Source: Rhodopseudomonas palustris (GTDB lineage: Bacteria; Pseudomonadota; Alphaproteobacteria; Rhizobiales; Xanthobacteraceae). Taken from it: a DNA stretch of 64,000 bases. Positions within the stretch are counted from its first letter, which is position 1. Every line of letters begins with the position of its first letter. The stretch is taken from positions 248,001 to 312,000 of the forward strand of contig NZ_QYYD01000002.1 of NCBI RefSeq assembly GCF_003591005.1, given 5' to 3'. Of this stretch, positions 27,256-37,052 are shown one piece after another. The position numbers and the translations under genes were made by a program. The notes under the pieces are model-generated. The model saw only the letters and a program-made list of their open reading frames with translations, was not told the DNA's origin and ran no database searches.

Positions 27256-27543
27256 CGACCGCCCCCGAACGATGAAGCCGTAGGATTAGATGATTTGCCG
27301 CCGCAGCGGAATGTACGTGGCGAACGAAGCTGTGCAGGGACGCGGCGACGCCCGGCGGAGAAGCGGCAGGTCGATCGAACCGGGCGGCATGGTGCCGCAG
27401 TCTGCGCGCGATTCGATCCAAGCGCCGCCGGCTCCGAGGCTGCCGCGCTCAGAAAGCACTGCGCGGCAGCCTTTTCGACGAATTTTACCGCTCGCCAAGC
27501 TTTGGAAATCGAACCGGGATTTCTCAACCGCGCGGGTCGGACC

Positions 27544-27557
27544 TTGATCGGCGTCAA
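27544..27557 (+). promoter_or_regulatory. Candidate FixK/Fnr box upstream of nuoA
   Basis: TTGATCGGCGTCAA matches TTGA-N6-TCAA exactly and lies 100 bases before the nuoA GTG. The rest of the 27256-27657 gap contains no gene that I trust. FixK or AadR control of the whole operon is inferred. Confidence 0.65.
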
Positions 27558-27657
27558 CAGTCATTGACGCTCCGGATGACATGGTGACGATGCATCGCGG
27601 CCCAGGCCCTGCGCCTGGAGTCCGCCTGCGTCCCTGCCGTTCAAAAAGGAGCCAGCG

Positions 27658-28047
27658 GTGAGCGAGCTGATCTTCCCGATCGATCCGGGCGCCGCGCTCG
27701 CCATCCACGTGGCGTTGTCGGCCGGGATCGTCGCCGCGATCATGCTGGTTGCCGCCTGGCTGCGCGAGAAACGCTCGGGCGCCCGCGCTGACGTTCCTTA
27801 TGAGGGCGGCGTTCTGCCAGCGGCGCCGCAGCAGGGGCCCGTTAACGCGCCGTACTTCCTGATCGCGGCGCTGTTCGTGATTTTCGACATGGAAGCCGCC
27901 ATCCTGTTCGCTTGGGCGGTTGCGGCGCGCGACACCGGCTGGTTCGGGCTGATCGAGGCTGCGGTGTTCATCGGCGTGCTGCTGCTGGCGCTGGTGTATC
28001 TGTGGGCCGACGGCGCGCTCGACTGGCACAAGGAGCGCAAGCGATGA
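27658..28047 (+). CDS. nuoA: NADH-quinone oxidoreductase subunit A
   Basis: This 129-residue membrane subunit of complex I starts at GTG 27658 behind AAAAAGGAG. Three membrane helices are visible; the conserved loop reads RADVPYEGG and the second helix [25 protein letters not shown] contains the FD.E segment typical of NuoA. First gene of a 13-gene operon; the stop overlaps nuoB by four bases. Confidence 0.94.
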   Translation: MSELIFPIDPGAALAIHVALSAGIVAAIMLVAAWLREKRSGARADVPYEGGVLPAAPQQGPVNAPYFLIAALFVIFDMEAAILFAWAVAARDTGWFGLIEAAVFIGVLLLALVYLWADGALDWHKERKR

Positions 28048-28667
28048 CGCTCACGCCGAATCCGCTCTCGCCCGCCGAGCCGGTCTCGGTCGAAGAGCAT
28101 ATGGCGCTATCGAGCCTGTTCACCACGCTCGAGGACCTCACCGCGTGGTCGCGCAAGCACAGCCTGTGGCCGTTCAATTTCGGGCTGTCGTGCTGCTACG
28201 TCGAACAGGTGACGGTGCTGACGCCGGTCTATGATCAGGCGCGCTTCGGCGCCGAAGTGATCCGCGCTTCGCCGCGGCAGGCCGACCTGCTGGTCGTGTC
28301 CGGCACCGTGTTTCACAAGATGGCAGCACCGCTGCTGCGGCTCTACGAGCAGATGCGCGCGCCGCGATGGGTGATCGCGATGGGCGCCTGCGCCTGTTCG
28401 GGCGGCATGTACGACATCTATTCGGTGGTGCAGGGCGTCGACCGCTTCATTCCGGTCGACGTCTACATCCCCGGCTGTCCGCCGCGGCCGGAGGCGATGC
28501 TCGATGCGCTGATCATGCTGCAGCAGCAGATCGGCAGCGAACGACGCCCGCTCGGCGTCACCATCGGCAACACCGCCGGCCTCGGATTCGATGCGCCGCG
28601 TCGGCGCGACCAGCGCCACGACGAACGCATGGCGCAGACCCTTCTCGATCCTCCGGAGCGATTGTGA
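28044..28667 (+). CDS. nuoB: NADH-quinone oxidoreductase subunit B
   Basis: This 207-residue peripheral subunit ligates the terminal cluster N2 next to the quinone site. The tandem cysteines are in [10 protein letters not shown], with further ligands in [12 protein letters not shown] and [12 protein letters not shown]. The overlapping start and stop with nuoA and nuoCD suggest translational coupling. Confidence 0.95.
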   Translation: MTLTPNPLSPAEPVSVEEHMALSSLFTTLEDLTAWSRKHSLWPFNFGLSCCYVEQVTVLTPVYDQARFGAEVIRASPRQADLLVVSGTVFHKMAAPLLRLYEQMRAPRWVIAMGACACSGGMYDIYSVVQGVDRFIPVDVYIPGCPPRPEAMLDALIMLQQQIGSERRPLGVTIGNTAGLGFDAPRRRDQRHDERMAQTLLDPPERL

Positions 28668-30409
28668 GCACGTCGAAACTCGTCGGCGAGCTCAGTGCGC
28701 GGTTTGGAGACGCGGTGCTGGGCGAGCAGATCACGCGCGATCATTTCCCGACGGTGTGGATCCGTCCGGAAGCGACGATCGCCGTGCATCGTTATTTGAA
28801 GGACGAGATCGAACAGCCATTCAAAATGTTGGTCGATCTCTGGGCGATCGACGAAACCGCGCGAAAGCACCGCGAGGGGCAGCCGCCGAGCGGTATCACC
28901 ATCGCCAGCCATCTGCTGTCGCACGACCGCAACGCCGACATCCGGATCAAGACCCCACTCGACGCAGAGTATCCGCGCGCCAAGTCGATCGGCACCGTGT
29001 TTCCCAACGCGCTGTGGTACGAGCGCGAAGCCTACGACATGTTCGGCGTCGAGTTCGAGCTGCAGCCGCATTCGCTGCGCATTCTGCTGCCGCCCGGCTG
29101 GGAAGGCCATCCGATGCGCAAGACCCAGCCGGGTCGCGCCACCGAGCGGCCGTTGTTCAACATGACGGCGGCGCTGTTCGACGCCAAGGAGCACGCGCTC
29201 GCGGCCGACCCGGAGAAATTCGGCCTGCCGACGCATCGCGACGGCGTCGAACTGATGATCCTCAACTACGGCCCGCATTCGATGGCGACCCACGGCGTGT
29301 TTCGCATCGTGCTGGCGCTCGACGGCGAGGAGATCGTTGCAGCGCGCCCCGACATCGGCTTTCACCATCGCGGCGCCGAGAAGATGGCCGAGCGCCAGAC
29401 CTGGCACAACTTCCTGCCCTACACCGACCGCGTCGATTACCTCGGCGGCGTAATGGGCGAGATGCCGTATCTACAGGCGGTGGAGAAGGCCTGCGGCATC
29501 ACGGTGCCGGATCGCGCGCTGACGGTGCGGATCATGCTGTCGGAAATGTTCCGCATCATGAACCACCTCTTGTTCTACGGCACCATGGCGCAGGACACCG
29601 GTGCGATGTCGCCGGTGTTCTACATGTTCACCGACCGCGAGCGCGGCTATCGCGTCATCGAGTCGATCACCGGCGCGCGAATGCATCCCGGTTACTTCCG
29701 CATCGGCGGCCTGTCGATGGATCTGCCGGACGGCTGGGACAAGCTTGTCCGCGAATTTCTCGATTGGATGCCGTCGCGGCTCGACGACTACGAAGGCATG
29801 GTGCTGCGCAACGAAATCTTCCGCGCCCGCACCAAGGGCGTGGCGGCTTACGACACCGCGATGGCGCATGATTGGGGCGTCACCGGGCCGGGGCTGCGCG
29901 CGACCGGTCAGGCTTGGGACGTGCGCAAGGCGCGGCCTTACGCCGGCTTCGAGCATTTCGAGTTCGAGATTCCGACGGGCGTCAACGGCGATTGCTTCGA
30001 TCGCACGGTGGTCCGCGTCGAGGAGATCCGGCAGTCGCTGAAGATTATCCGCCAATGCGTCGACAACATGCCGCCCGGCCCGATCAAGGCCGATCATCCG
30101 CTGACCACGCCGCCGCCGCGCGAGCGCATGCTGCACGACATCGAGACCATGATCCATCACTTCGTCGGCGCGAGCTGGGGACCGGTGCTGCCGCCCGGCG
30201 AAACCACCGGTCAGGTCGAGACCGTGCGCGGGTTGACGCAGTTTGCGCTGATCTCCGACGGCGAGCCGTCGAGCTATCGCACCCGCATCCGCACGCCGTC
30301 GTTCCCGCATCTGCAGATGATCTCCGCGGTGGCGCCCGGCATGATGGTGGCCGATCTCGTCGCTTACCTCGGCAGCATCGACTACGTGATGTCGGACGTC
30401 GACCGATGA
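28664..30409 (+). CDS. nuoCD: NADH-quinone oxidoreductase fused subunits C and D
   Basis: The GTG at 28664 opens a 581-residue fusion. About residues 1-180 are NuoC (30-kDa type; [24 protein letters not shown]). After a linker the rest is NuoD (49-kDa type; [30 protein letters not shown] and the C-terminal [33 protein letters not shown]). The fusion is the E. coli arrangement and differs from the separate nuoC and nuoD of the common alphaproteobacterial operon. This supports a second, horizontally derived complex I. NuoD holds the quinone site. Confidence 0.95.
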   Translation: MSTSKLVGELSARFGDAVLGEQITRDHFPTVWIRPEATIAVHRYLKDEIEQPFKMLVDLWAIDETARKHREGQPPSGITIASHLLSHDRNADIRIKTPLDAEYPRAKSIGTVFPNALWYEREAYDMFGVEFELQPHSLRILLPPGWEGHPMRKTQPGRATERPLFNMTAALFDAKEHALAADPEKFGLPTHRDGVELMILNYGPHSMATHGVFRIVLALDGEEIVAARPDIGFHHRGAEKMAERQTWHNFLPYTDRVDYLGGVMGEMPYLQAVEKACGITVPDRALTVRIMLSEMFRIMNHLLFYGTMAQDTGAMSPVFYMFTDRERGYRVIESITGARMHPGYFRIGGLSMDLPDGWDKLVREFLDWMPSRLDDYEGMVLRNEIFRARTKGVAAYDTAMAHDWGVTGPGLRATGQAWDVRKARPYAGFEHFEFEIPTGVNGDCFDRTVVRVEEIRQSLKIIRQCVDNMPPGPIKADHPLTTPPPRERMLHDIETMIHHFVGASWGPVLPPGETTGQVETVRGLTQFALISDGEPSSYRTRIRTPSFPHLQMISAVAPGMMVADLVAYLGSIDYVMSDVDR

Positions 30410-30876
30410 GCCTCAGCCCCCCGATCAAGACCGCGATCGCGCAGGCCGCCGCTGCCCACGGCGGCAAGGCCGCGATGCTCGACGCGCTGAAGCTGGTGCA
30501 GGAAGCCGAAGGCTGGGTGTCGGACAAGCATCTGGCGGAGGCCGCGCGCACGCTCGGCGTCACCACCGCCGAGATCGAGAGTCTCGCCACGTTCTACAGC
30601 CAGATCTTCCGCCGCCCAGTCGGCGACACCGTGATCCTGCTGTGCGACGGGTTGAGTTGCTATCTGTGCGGCGGCGACGCGGTGCGCGATGCGGTGATGC
30701 AGAAGCTCGGCATCGGCTTCGGCGAAACTACGCCCGACGGCAAATTCACGCTGATCAACATTTGCTGCGTCGGCGGCTGCGACCGTGCGCCGGTGGCGCT
30801 GGTCGGGCCTGAGCGCAAATTAGTTGGACCGCTGACGCCGGATGCTATCGACGCGCTAATCGGAGGTGCGCGATGA
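30406..30876 (+). CDS. nuoE: NADH-quinone oxidoreductase subunit E
   Basis: This 156-residue protein carries the [2Fe-2S] cluster N1a. The four cysteines are in [12 protein letters not shown] and [13 protein letters not shown]. It belongs to the NADH-oxidising module with NuoF and NuoG. Both ends overlap the neighbouring genes by four bases. Confidence 0.93.
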   Translation: MSLSPPIKTAIAQAAAAHGGKAAMLDALKLVQEAEGWVSDKHLAEAARTLGVTTAEIESLATFYSQIFRRPVGDTVILLCDGLSCYLCGGDAVRDAVMQKLGIGFGETTPDGKFTLINICCVGGCDRAPVALVGPERKLVGPLTPDAIDALIGGAR

Positions 30877-32159
30877 GCGACAAGCCGCTCACCGGCCGCG
30901 CCCGCGCCGATCGTCAGCCACACAGCCTCGCCGCCTGGCGTGGGCTCGGTGGTTACGCGGCGGCATCGCAGGCGCTGAAGCGCCACAGTCCCGAGGCGAT
31001 CATCGCGATGGTCGAGGCCGCCGGCCTGCGCGGCCGCGGCGGCGCGGGTTTTCCGACCGCGAATAAATGGCGCTTCATGCGTAGCGGCGCCGAGAAGGCA
31101 GGACCCGGGCCGCGCTATCTGTGCGTCAATGGCGACGAGACCGAGCCGGGCTCATTCAAGGATCGCCTGCTGATGGAGGCGCTGCCGCATCAGCTGGTCG
31201 AAGGCGCGCTGATCGCCGCCTACGCGATCGGCGCGAGCGAAGTGATCATCCTGGTGCGCGACGAATATCGCGCGGCGGCAGCGGCGCTGACGCGGGCGAT
31301 CGCCGAGGCCGAAGGCGCTGGGCTGCTCGGCCGCGATATCCTCGGCTCGGGCTTCGATCTGGCGATGCGGGTGCACGCGTCGGCGGGCCGCTACATCGTT
31401 GGTGAAGAAACCGCGCTGATCGCGGCGCTCGAAGGCGAGCGCCCGGTGCCGCGGCATCGGCCGCCTTATCCGGCGGTGAGTGGGCTGTGGGGACGGCCGA
31501 CCACGGTCAACAATGTCGAGACGCTGTCGGCGATGCCGTCGATTATCGCGAACGGCGCCGACTGGTATCGCTCGCTCGCGCGCAGTGAGGAGGGCGGCAC
31601 CAAACTGTACGGCATCTCCGGCTGCGTGACGCGGCCGCAACTCATCGAAGCGCCGATGGGGACGACCGCGCGCGAATTGCTCGAGTTGTGCGGCGGCATT
31701 CGCCAGGGGCGCTCGCTGCTGGCCTTCCAGCCCGGCGGCGGCGCTACGGCGTTTCTCGAAGCCGCCGATCTCGACGTGCCGCTCGACTTCGCCCACACCA
31801 AGAAAGCTGGCTCTTCGCTCGGTACCGGCGCGCTGATCGTGCTCGACGACCACGCCTGTCCCGTCGCCGCGATCGGGCGGCATCTGCGCTTCTACGCGCG
31901 CGAGAGCTGCGGGCTATGCACGCCGTGCCGCGACGGCCTGCCGTGGGTGGCGAAGCTGCTCGACGCGCTCGAGGCCGGCAAGGGTACGCGCGCCGACATC
32001 GACGTGCTGCATCAGCACGTCGCGCTGTCGGGTCCATCCGGCCGCAGCTACTGCGATCTCAACACCGGCGCGCTGACGCCGTTGCGCAGCGGCCTCGAAC
32101 GCTTCGGCGATATTTTCACTGCCCACCTTGCGGGACATTGTCCGGTGGGCCGCGCATGA
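30873..32159 (+). CDS. nuoF: NADH-quinone oxidoreductase subunit F
   Basis: This 428-residue flavoprotein binds NADH, FMN and cluster N3. GLRGRGGAGFPTANKW is the NADH/FMN glycine-rich motif, YLCVNGDETEPGSFKDR follows, and ESCGLCTPCRDG with the later SYCDL supplies the four cluster ligands. It is the electron entry point in forward mode and would reduce NAD in reverse mode. Confidence 0.95.
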   Translation: MSDKPLTGRARADRQPHSLAAWRGLGGYAAASQALKRHSPEAIIAMVEAAGLRGRGGAGFPTANKWRFMRSGAEKAGPGPRYLCVNGDETEPGSFKDRLLMEALPHQLVEGALIAAYAIGASEVIILVRDEYRAAAAALTRAIAEAEGAGLLGRDILGSGFDLAMRVHASAGRYIVGEETALIAALEGERPVPRHRPPYPAVSGLWGRPTTVNNVETLSAMPSIIANGADWYRSLARSEEGGTKLYGISGCVTRPQLIEAPMGTTARELLELCGGIRQGRSLLAFQPGGGATAFLEAADLDVPLDFAHTKKAGSSLGTGALIVLDDHACPVAAIGRHLRFYARESCGLCTPCRDGLPWVAKLLDALEAGKGTRADIDVLHQHVALSGPSGRSYCDLNTGALTPLRSGLERFGDIFTAHLAGHCPVGRA

Positions 32160-34774
32160 CCAGGAAGCTCGACATCGACGGCCGCATCATCGAAGCCAAG
32201 GACGGCGACGACCTGCTGTCGGCGTGCCTGGCGCACGGCATCGACGTGCCGTATTTCTGCTGGCACGGCGCGCTCGGCTCGGTCGGCGCTTGCCGGCAGT
32301 GCGCCGTGAAGGTGTATGCCGGGCCGGAAGACAAAGACGGCCGCATCGTGATGAGCTGCATGACGCCGGTGGCCGATGTCGAGCGCGTCTCAATCAGCGA
32401 TCCCGAAGCGGTGGCATTCCGCGCGCAGGTGATCGAGTGGCTGATGGTCAACCATCCGCACGATTGCCCGGTGTGCGAAGAGGCCGGCTCCTGCCATCTG
32501 CAGGACATGACGATCGCCACCGGCCACAATGTCCGCCGCTATCGCTTCGACAAACGCACGCACCGAAATCAGGATCTCGGCCCGCTGCTGACGCACGAGA
32601 TGAACCGCTGCATCGCCTGCTATCGCTGCACGCGGTTTTATCGCGATTATGCTGGCGGGCGCGATCTCGACGCTTTCGGCGCGCACGATAACGTGTATTT
32701 CGGCCGCGCCGAGGACGGCGCGCTGCAGAGCCCGTTCGCCGGCAATCTCGCCGAAGTCTGTCCGACCGGCGTGTTCAACGACAAGGGCTGGTCGCAGGAC
32801 TATGCGCGCAAATGGGACATGCGGGCCACGCCGTCCGTCTGCCCGCATTGTTCGCTCGGCTGCAACATCCTGGTCGACCAGCGCGGCGGGCGGGTGCGCC
32901 GGGTGCAGAACCGTTATCACGGCGCACTCAACGGCTATTTCATCTGCGACCGCGGCCGCTACGGCCCGCTGCACGTCGTGTCGAAGCAGCGGCTGCGCGA
33001 GCCACTGCTGAACGGCGAGCCGGCGAGCATGCATGACGCCTGCGCGGCGGCGCATGCGGCAGTGGCTGAGGGCGCCATCGGCATCGGCTCGCCGCGCGCG
33101 TCGCTGGAAGCCAACTACGCGCTGCAGCGGCTGGTGGGGCCGGAGCGTTTCTTCGCTGGCGTCTCGGATGCCGAAGCGCGGCTGGTGCGGCGCATCGTCG
33201 AGATTGTCCGCGCCGGGCCCGCCAAGGTGGCGTCGCTGGCCGAGGTCGAACGCGCCGATGCGGTGCTGGTGCTCGGCGAGGATCTCACCAACGCGTCGCC
33301 GCGTCTGGCGCTGGCGCTGCGCCAGGCCGCGCGCGGCGCCGAGCGTGAGCTCGCTGCACAGAAGGGCGTGCCGCCATGGCTCGATCCGGCCGTGCGCACC
33401 GCAGGCGAAGGCCGCCGGTCGCCGATCATGCTGGTTACGCCGCTCGCTGATGACCTCGACGACATCGCGACGCTGGCCCTACGCCGCGATCCGCTGGCGA
33501 TCGCGACATTCGGAGCCGCTGTGGCCGATGCGTTCGGCGGCAAGCCAGCGAGCGGCACGGACGCGCACCGTGTGGCCGAAATCCTCGCGGTCGCGCAGCG
33601 CCCGCTGATCATCGCCGGCTGCTCGCTGATGTCCCCCGAGATCGTCGAAGCTGCAGCTACCATTGCCGCAGCGATCGGCGACAAGGTGCATATTGCGTTG
33701 CTGCCGCCGGAGGCCAACAGTATCGGTCTGGCGCTGCTCGGTGGCGACGGCATCGAGAGCGCCGCGGCGTTGCTCGAGCGCGGCGCGGCCAAGACCGCGA
33801 TCGTGCTCGAAGCCGACCTGTTCGACCGCGCCCTGCGCGCCAGCGTCGAGCGGCTGTTGGTGGCCGCCAAAGCCGTGGTCGCGCTGGATGCGATGGCGAG
33901 CGAGACGACCGCGCGGGCGTCGGTCGCGCTGCCGGTCGCCGCCTTCACCGAATGCACCGGCACCTACGTCAACTACGAAGGTCGCGCTCAGCGCTTCATC
34001 GCCGCGCTGCCGCCATCGGAAACGGCGCCGTCGTCGTGGCGACGACTGGATGCGTTCGGGGCCGGCGATTGGCATAGCCTGGATGCGCTGATCGGCGACC
34101 TGATTGTCGAGCGGCCCGATCTGGTCGGCGTCGCCGATGCCGCGCCGGATGCCGACTTCATGATGGCCTACGGGCAGGTGACGCGTGCGCCGCGGCCCTA
34201 TTCAGGCCGGACCGCGGACGACCGCGCCGGGCAGTTCGCCGATGCGGCGCCGCCGCTCGATCCGGATTCGCCGCTGACCTTCGGCATCAAGGGCGCGCGC
34301 GGCACCGCCGTGCCGCCGCCGCTGATTACCAGCTACAAGACCGCGGGCCAGCACTCGGCCAACAACGTCACGCGGTTCGTCGAGGAGATCGGCGGCCCGC
34401 TGCGCGGCGGCGACCCCGGCGCGATGCTGCTGAAAGCGGGCGAAGCATCCTTGCCGAATGCGGCAGCGCCCGCGCCAGTTGAAGGCGACGGGCTGCTGCT
34501 GATCCCGCTGCACAATGCCTTCACCGGCTTCGATCTCAGCCGCGCTGGCCCGCTGTTGACGGCGCGGCGGCCGCAGCCGCGCTTGCTGTTGCATCCCGAT
34601 GACGCCGCAACACTCCGCCTCGCAGACGGCGCAGCTGTACTGATCGACGGCCAGCCCTGTGCCGTGCCTGTCTCGCTCGACGCCTCGCTGCCGCGCGGCT
34701 GCGTCGCGATCAGCGCGGGCCTCGTCGTGCCGCGCGGGCCGCTGCACCGGTTGCGGGTGGAGGCGGCGCCATGA
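32156..34774 (+). CDS. nuoG: NADH-quinone oxidoreductase subunit G
   Basis: This 872-residue subunit carries several Fe-S clusters. The N-terminal [2Fe-2S] site is CWHGALGSVGACRQCAVKV plus a downstream Cys. Then come HPHDCPVCEEAGSC (His/Cys [4Fe-4S]), CIACYRCTRFYRD and the extra E. coli-type cluster CPHCSLGC with Cys in GYFICDRGRYG. A degenerate molybdopterin-oxidoreductase domain follows (from about residue 240). The extra cluster is a property of E. coli-like complex I. The long C-terminal tail is normal for this group. Confidence 0.94.
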   Translation: MTRKLDIDGRIIEAKDGDDLLSACLAHGIDVPYFCWHGALGSVGACRQCAVKVYAGPEDKDGRIVMSCMTPVADVERVSISDPEAVAFRAQVIEWLMVNHPHDCPVCEEAGSCHLQDMTIATGHNVRRYRFDKRTHRNQDLGPLLTHEMNRCIACYRCTRFYRDYAGGRDLDAFGAHDNVYFGRAEDGALQSPFAGNLAEVCPTGVFNDKGWSQDYARKWDMRATPSVCPHCSLGCNILVDQRGGRVRRVQNRYHGALNGYFICDRGRYGPLHVVSKQRLREPLLNGEPASMHDACAAAHAAVAEGAIGIGSPRASLEANYALQRLVGPERFFAGVSDAEARLVRRIVEIVRAGPAKVASLAEVERADAVLVLGEDLTNASPRLALALRQAARGAERELAAQKGVPPWLDPAVRTAGEGRRSPIMLVTPLADDLDDIATLALRRDPLAIATFGAAVADAFGGKPASGTDAHRVAEILAVAQRPLIIAGCSLMSPEIVEAAATIAAAIGDKVHIALLPPEANSIGLALLGGDGIESAAALLERGAAKTAIVLEADLFDRALRASVERLLVAAKAVVALDAMASETTARASVALPVAAFTECTGTYVNYEGRAQRFIAALPPSETAPSSWRRLDAFGAGDWHSLDALIGDLIVERPDLVGVADAAPDADFMMAYGQVTRAPRPYSGRTADDRAGQFADAAPPLDPDSPLTFGIKGARGTAVPPPLITSYKTAGQHSANNVTRFVEEIGGPLRGGDPGAMLLKAGEASLPNAAAPAPVEGDGLLLIPLHNAFTGFDLSRAGPLLTARRPQPRLLLHPDDAATLRLADGAAVLIDGQPCAVPVSLDASLPRGCVAISAGLVVPRGPLHRLRVEAAP

Positions 34775-35730
34775 TCGGGACGATGCTCACCGCGGCCATC
34801 TCGGTGGCGCTGATCATGGCGCTGCTGGTGATCGCCGGCACCTTCACCTGGGTCGAGCGGCGGCTGCTCGGCTTCGTGCAGGAGCGCTACGGTCCGAACC
34901 GTGTCGGGCCGTTCGGCTCGCTGCAATGGGTTGCCGACACGGTGAAGATCCTCACCAAGGAAGACGTTCCGCCGCCCGGCGCTGACAAATTCACCTACAT
35001 TTTGGCGCCGGCCGTCGCTGCGACGCCGGTACTGATCGGCTTTGGTGTGGTGGCGATCGGCGACGGGCTGGCGTTGGCGCCGGTCGATGTCGGCGTGCTG
35101 TTTCTGCTCGGCATGCTGGGGCTCACCGCCTATGCGGTGCTGCTCGGCGCCTGGGGTTCGCACAACCGTTTTTCGCTGATGGGCGGCATGCGCGCTGCCG
35201 CGCAGATGCTGGCCTACGAAGTGTTCCTCGGCCTGTCGCTGATGGGCGTCGTGATGATCGCTGGCTCGCTGTCGCTGAGCGAGATTGTCGAGGCGCAGCG
35301 CGGTGTCTGGTTCGTCGCCCTGCAGCCGCTCGGCGCGGCGCTGTTCACCATCGCGGGCGTCGCCGCCGCGCACCGGCTGCCGTTCGATCTGCCGGAATCG
35401 GAAAACGACCTCGTCGCCGGATTTATCACCGAATACACCGGCATGTCGTTCGGCCTGTTTTTCCTCGGCGAGTATCTCGCGGTGCTGCTGGTGTCGGCTT
35501 TCGCGGTCACGCTGTTCTTCGGCGGCTGGCTCGGGCCGTGGCTGCCGGGCCCGGTGTGGTTCGGCATCAAGACCGGGGTGATCGCGGTCGTGTTCGTCTG
35601 GCTGCGCGCGACACTGCCGCGGCCGCGCTACGATCAGTTGCTCGGCTTCGCCTGGAAGATCGCGCTGCCGTTGTCGCTGCTCAATCTGCTGCTCACCGGC
35701 ATCGTCGTGGTGGCGAGGAGCGCGTCATGA
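34771..35730 (+). CDS. nuoH: NADH-quinone oxidoreductase subunit H
   Basis: This 319-residue membrane subunit has eight predicted helices and the conserved [28 protein letters not shown] segment, with [19 protein letters not shown] in the quinone-channel loop. It joins the peripheral arm to the proton pumps. The start overlaps the nuoG stop (ATGA). Confidence 0.95.
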   Translation: MIGTMLTAAISVALIMALLVIAGTFTWVERRLLGFVQERYGPNRVGPFGSLQWVADTVKILTKEDVPPPGADKFTYILAPAVAATPVLIGFGVVAIGDGLALAPVDVGVLFLLGMLGLTAYAVLLGAWGSHNRFSLMGGMRAAAQMLAYEVFLGLSLMGVVMIAGSLSLSEIVEAQRGVWFVALQPLGAALFTIAGVAAAHRLPFDLPESENDLVAGFITEYTGMSFGLFFLGEYLAVLLVSAFAVTLFFGGWLGPWLPGPVWFGIKTGVIAVVFVWLRATLPRPRYDQLLGFAWKIALPLSLLNLLLTGIVVVARSAS

Positions 35731-36242
35731 TCGGATGGCTGGAAGCCCTGCTGCGGGTCGGCCGCAAGCTGTTCGTCAAACCGGAGACGCAGCTCTATCC
35801 GGAGGAGAAGCCGAAGCTGTATCCGCGCAGCCGCGGCCGCATCGTGCTGACCCGCGATCCGGACGGGCAGGAGCGCTGCGTCGCCTGCAATCTCTGCGCG
35901 GCGGTGTGCCCGGTCGGCTGCATCGATCTTTCCAAGGCGGTGGCCGAGGACGGTCGTTGGTACCCCGAACATTTCCGCATCAATTTCGCGCGCTGCATCT
36001 TCTGCGGTTTCTGCGAGGAAGCGTGCCCGACGTCGGCGATCCAGCTGACGCCGGATTTCGAGCTCGGCGAATGGCGGCGCGATGCGCTGGTGTACGAGAA
36101 GCACGATCTCCTGATTGCCGGCGAGGGCAAGGTGCGCGGCACTCGCTACTGGTCGGTGGCCGGCAAGGCGATCGCCGGCAAGGACAAGGGCGAGGCGGAG
36201 CACGAAGCGCCGCCTGTGGACCTGAAAGGGCTGCTGCCATGA
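35727..36242 (+). CDS. nuoI: NADH-quinone oxidoreductase subunit I
   Basis: This 171-residue ferredoxin-like subunit carries clusters N6a and N6b. The two motifs are [15 protein letters not shown] and [15 protein letters not shown]. It transfers electrons from NuoG to NuoB. Overlaps both neighbours by four bases. Confidence 0.95.
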   Translation: MIGWLEALLRVGRKLFVKPETQLYPEEKPKLYPRSRGRIVLTRDPDGQERCVACNLCAAVCPVGCIDLSKAVAEDGRWYPEHFRINFARCIFCGFCEEACPTSAIQLTPDFELGEWRRDALVYEKHDLLIAGEGKVRGTRYWSVAGKAIAGKDKGEAEHEAPPVDLKGLLP

Positions 36243-36745
36243 GTCTCGTGCTCGTGCTCTATGCCGGTGCCTTCGCGCTCGTCTCCGCCGGGCTCGCGGT
36301 GACGCGGCCCAATGCGGTGCATGCGCTGCTGTATCTGGTGGTGACGCTGCTGGCGCTGGCCGTGTGCTTCTTTGCGCTCGGCGCGGCGTTCGCGGCCGTG
36401 CTGCTGATCATGATCTATGCGGGCGCCATCGTCGTGCTGTTCGTGTTCGTAGTGATGACGCTGCCGACCTCGCCGCAAGCGAGTGCGCGCGAGCGGCTGG
36501 CGCTGCGCGGCGCCTGGCCGGTGCCGCTGGCGATGTCGGTGTTGGTGATCGCGCCGTTCCTGTTCGGCCAGTTCGGCATCGCCGCGAACACGGCCGCGGC
36601 GCCGGTGTCGGCGCAGCAGGTCGGCCGATTGCTGTTCGGGCCATGGGCGGTCGCGATCGAACTCGCCTCGCTGCTGCTGCTCGCCGGCCTGATCGGCGTC
36701 CGCCATATCGGCCGCAGCGATCGCAGCCCGAGGAGCGGATCATGA
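36239..36745 (+). CDS. nuoJ: NADH-quinone oxidoreductase subunit J
   Basis: This 168-residue protein has five membrane helices, with the third containing [19 protein letters not shown], the pi-bulge helix of the family. It is part of the antiporter-linking membrane section. Confidence 0.92.
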   Translation: MSLVLVLYAGAFALVSAGLAVTRPNAVHALLYLVVTLLALAVCFFALGAAFAAVLLIMIYAGAIVVLFVFVVMTLPTSPQASARERLALRGAWPVPLAMSVLVIAPFLFGQFGIAANTAAAPVSAQQVGRLLFGPWAVAIELASLLLLAGLIGVRHIGRSDRSPRSGS

Positions 36746-37050
36746 CCGGCTCCGATCTGATCGGCCTGATGATCCTCGCCGCCGGCCTGTTCGCCACCGG
36801 CGTGTTCGGCGTGCTGGCAAGGCGCGGCATCATGTTTCAGCTCGTCGCGCTGGAAGTCGCGCTCAGCGGCCCGGCGCTCGCCTTCGTGGCCGCCGGCGCG
36901 TATCACGCCGATCCGCAGGGGCAGGGCATGTTCATCCTCGTGCTGACGCTCGCCGCCGCCGAGGTCGCGGTCGGCCTCGCGCTGCTGCTGCGCATCCGCC
37001 GTGTCGCGGGCAGCGACGACAGCGATCTGATCAGCGGCATGAAGGGGTGA
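36742..37050 (+). CDS. nuoK: NADH-quinone oxidoreductase subunit K
   Basis: This 102-residue membrane protein has three helices with the buried glutamates of the family in MFQLVALEVALSGPALAF and LAAAEVAVGLALLL. It is small but typical in length. The stop lies a few bases before nuoL. Confidence 0.92.
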   Translation: MTGSDLIGLMILAAGLFATGVFGVLARRGIMFQLVALEVALSGPALAFVAAGAYHADPQGQGMFILVLTLAAAEVAVGLALLLRIRRVAGSDDSDLISGMKG

Positions 37051-37052
37051 GC

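Noticed and set aside
27290-27567. 85- and 90-codon frames between ndvA and nuoA
   Set aside because: They have no ribosome-binding site or recognisable domain, and they overlap the FixK box and likely promoter.
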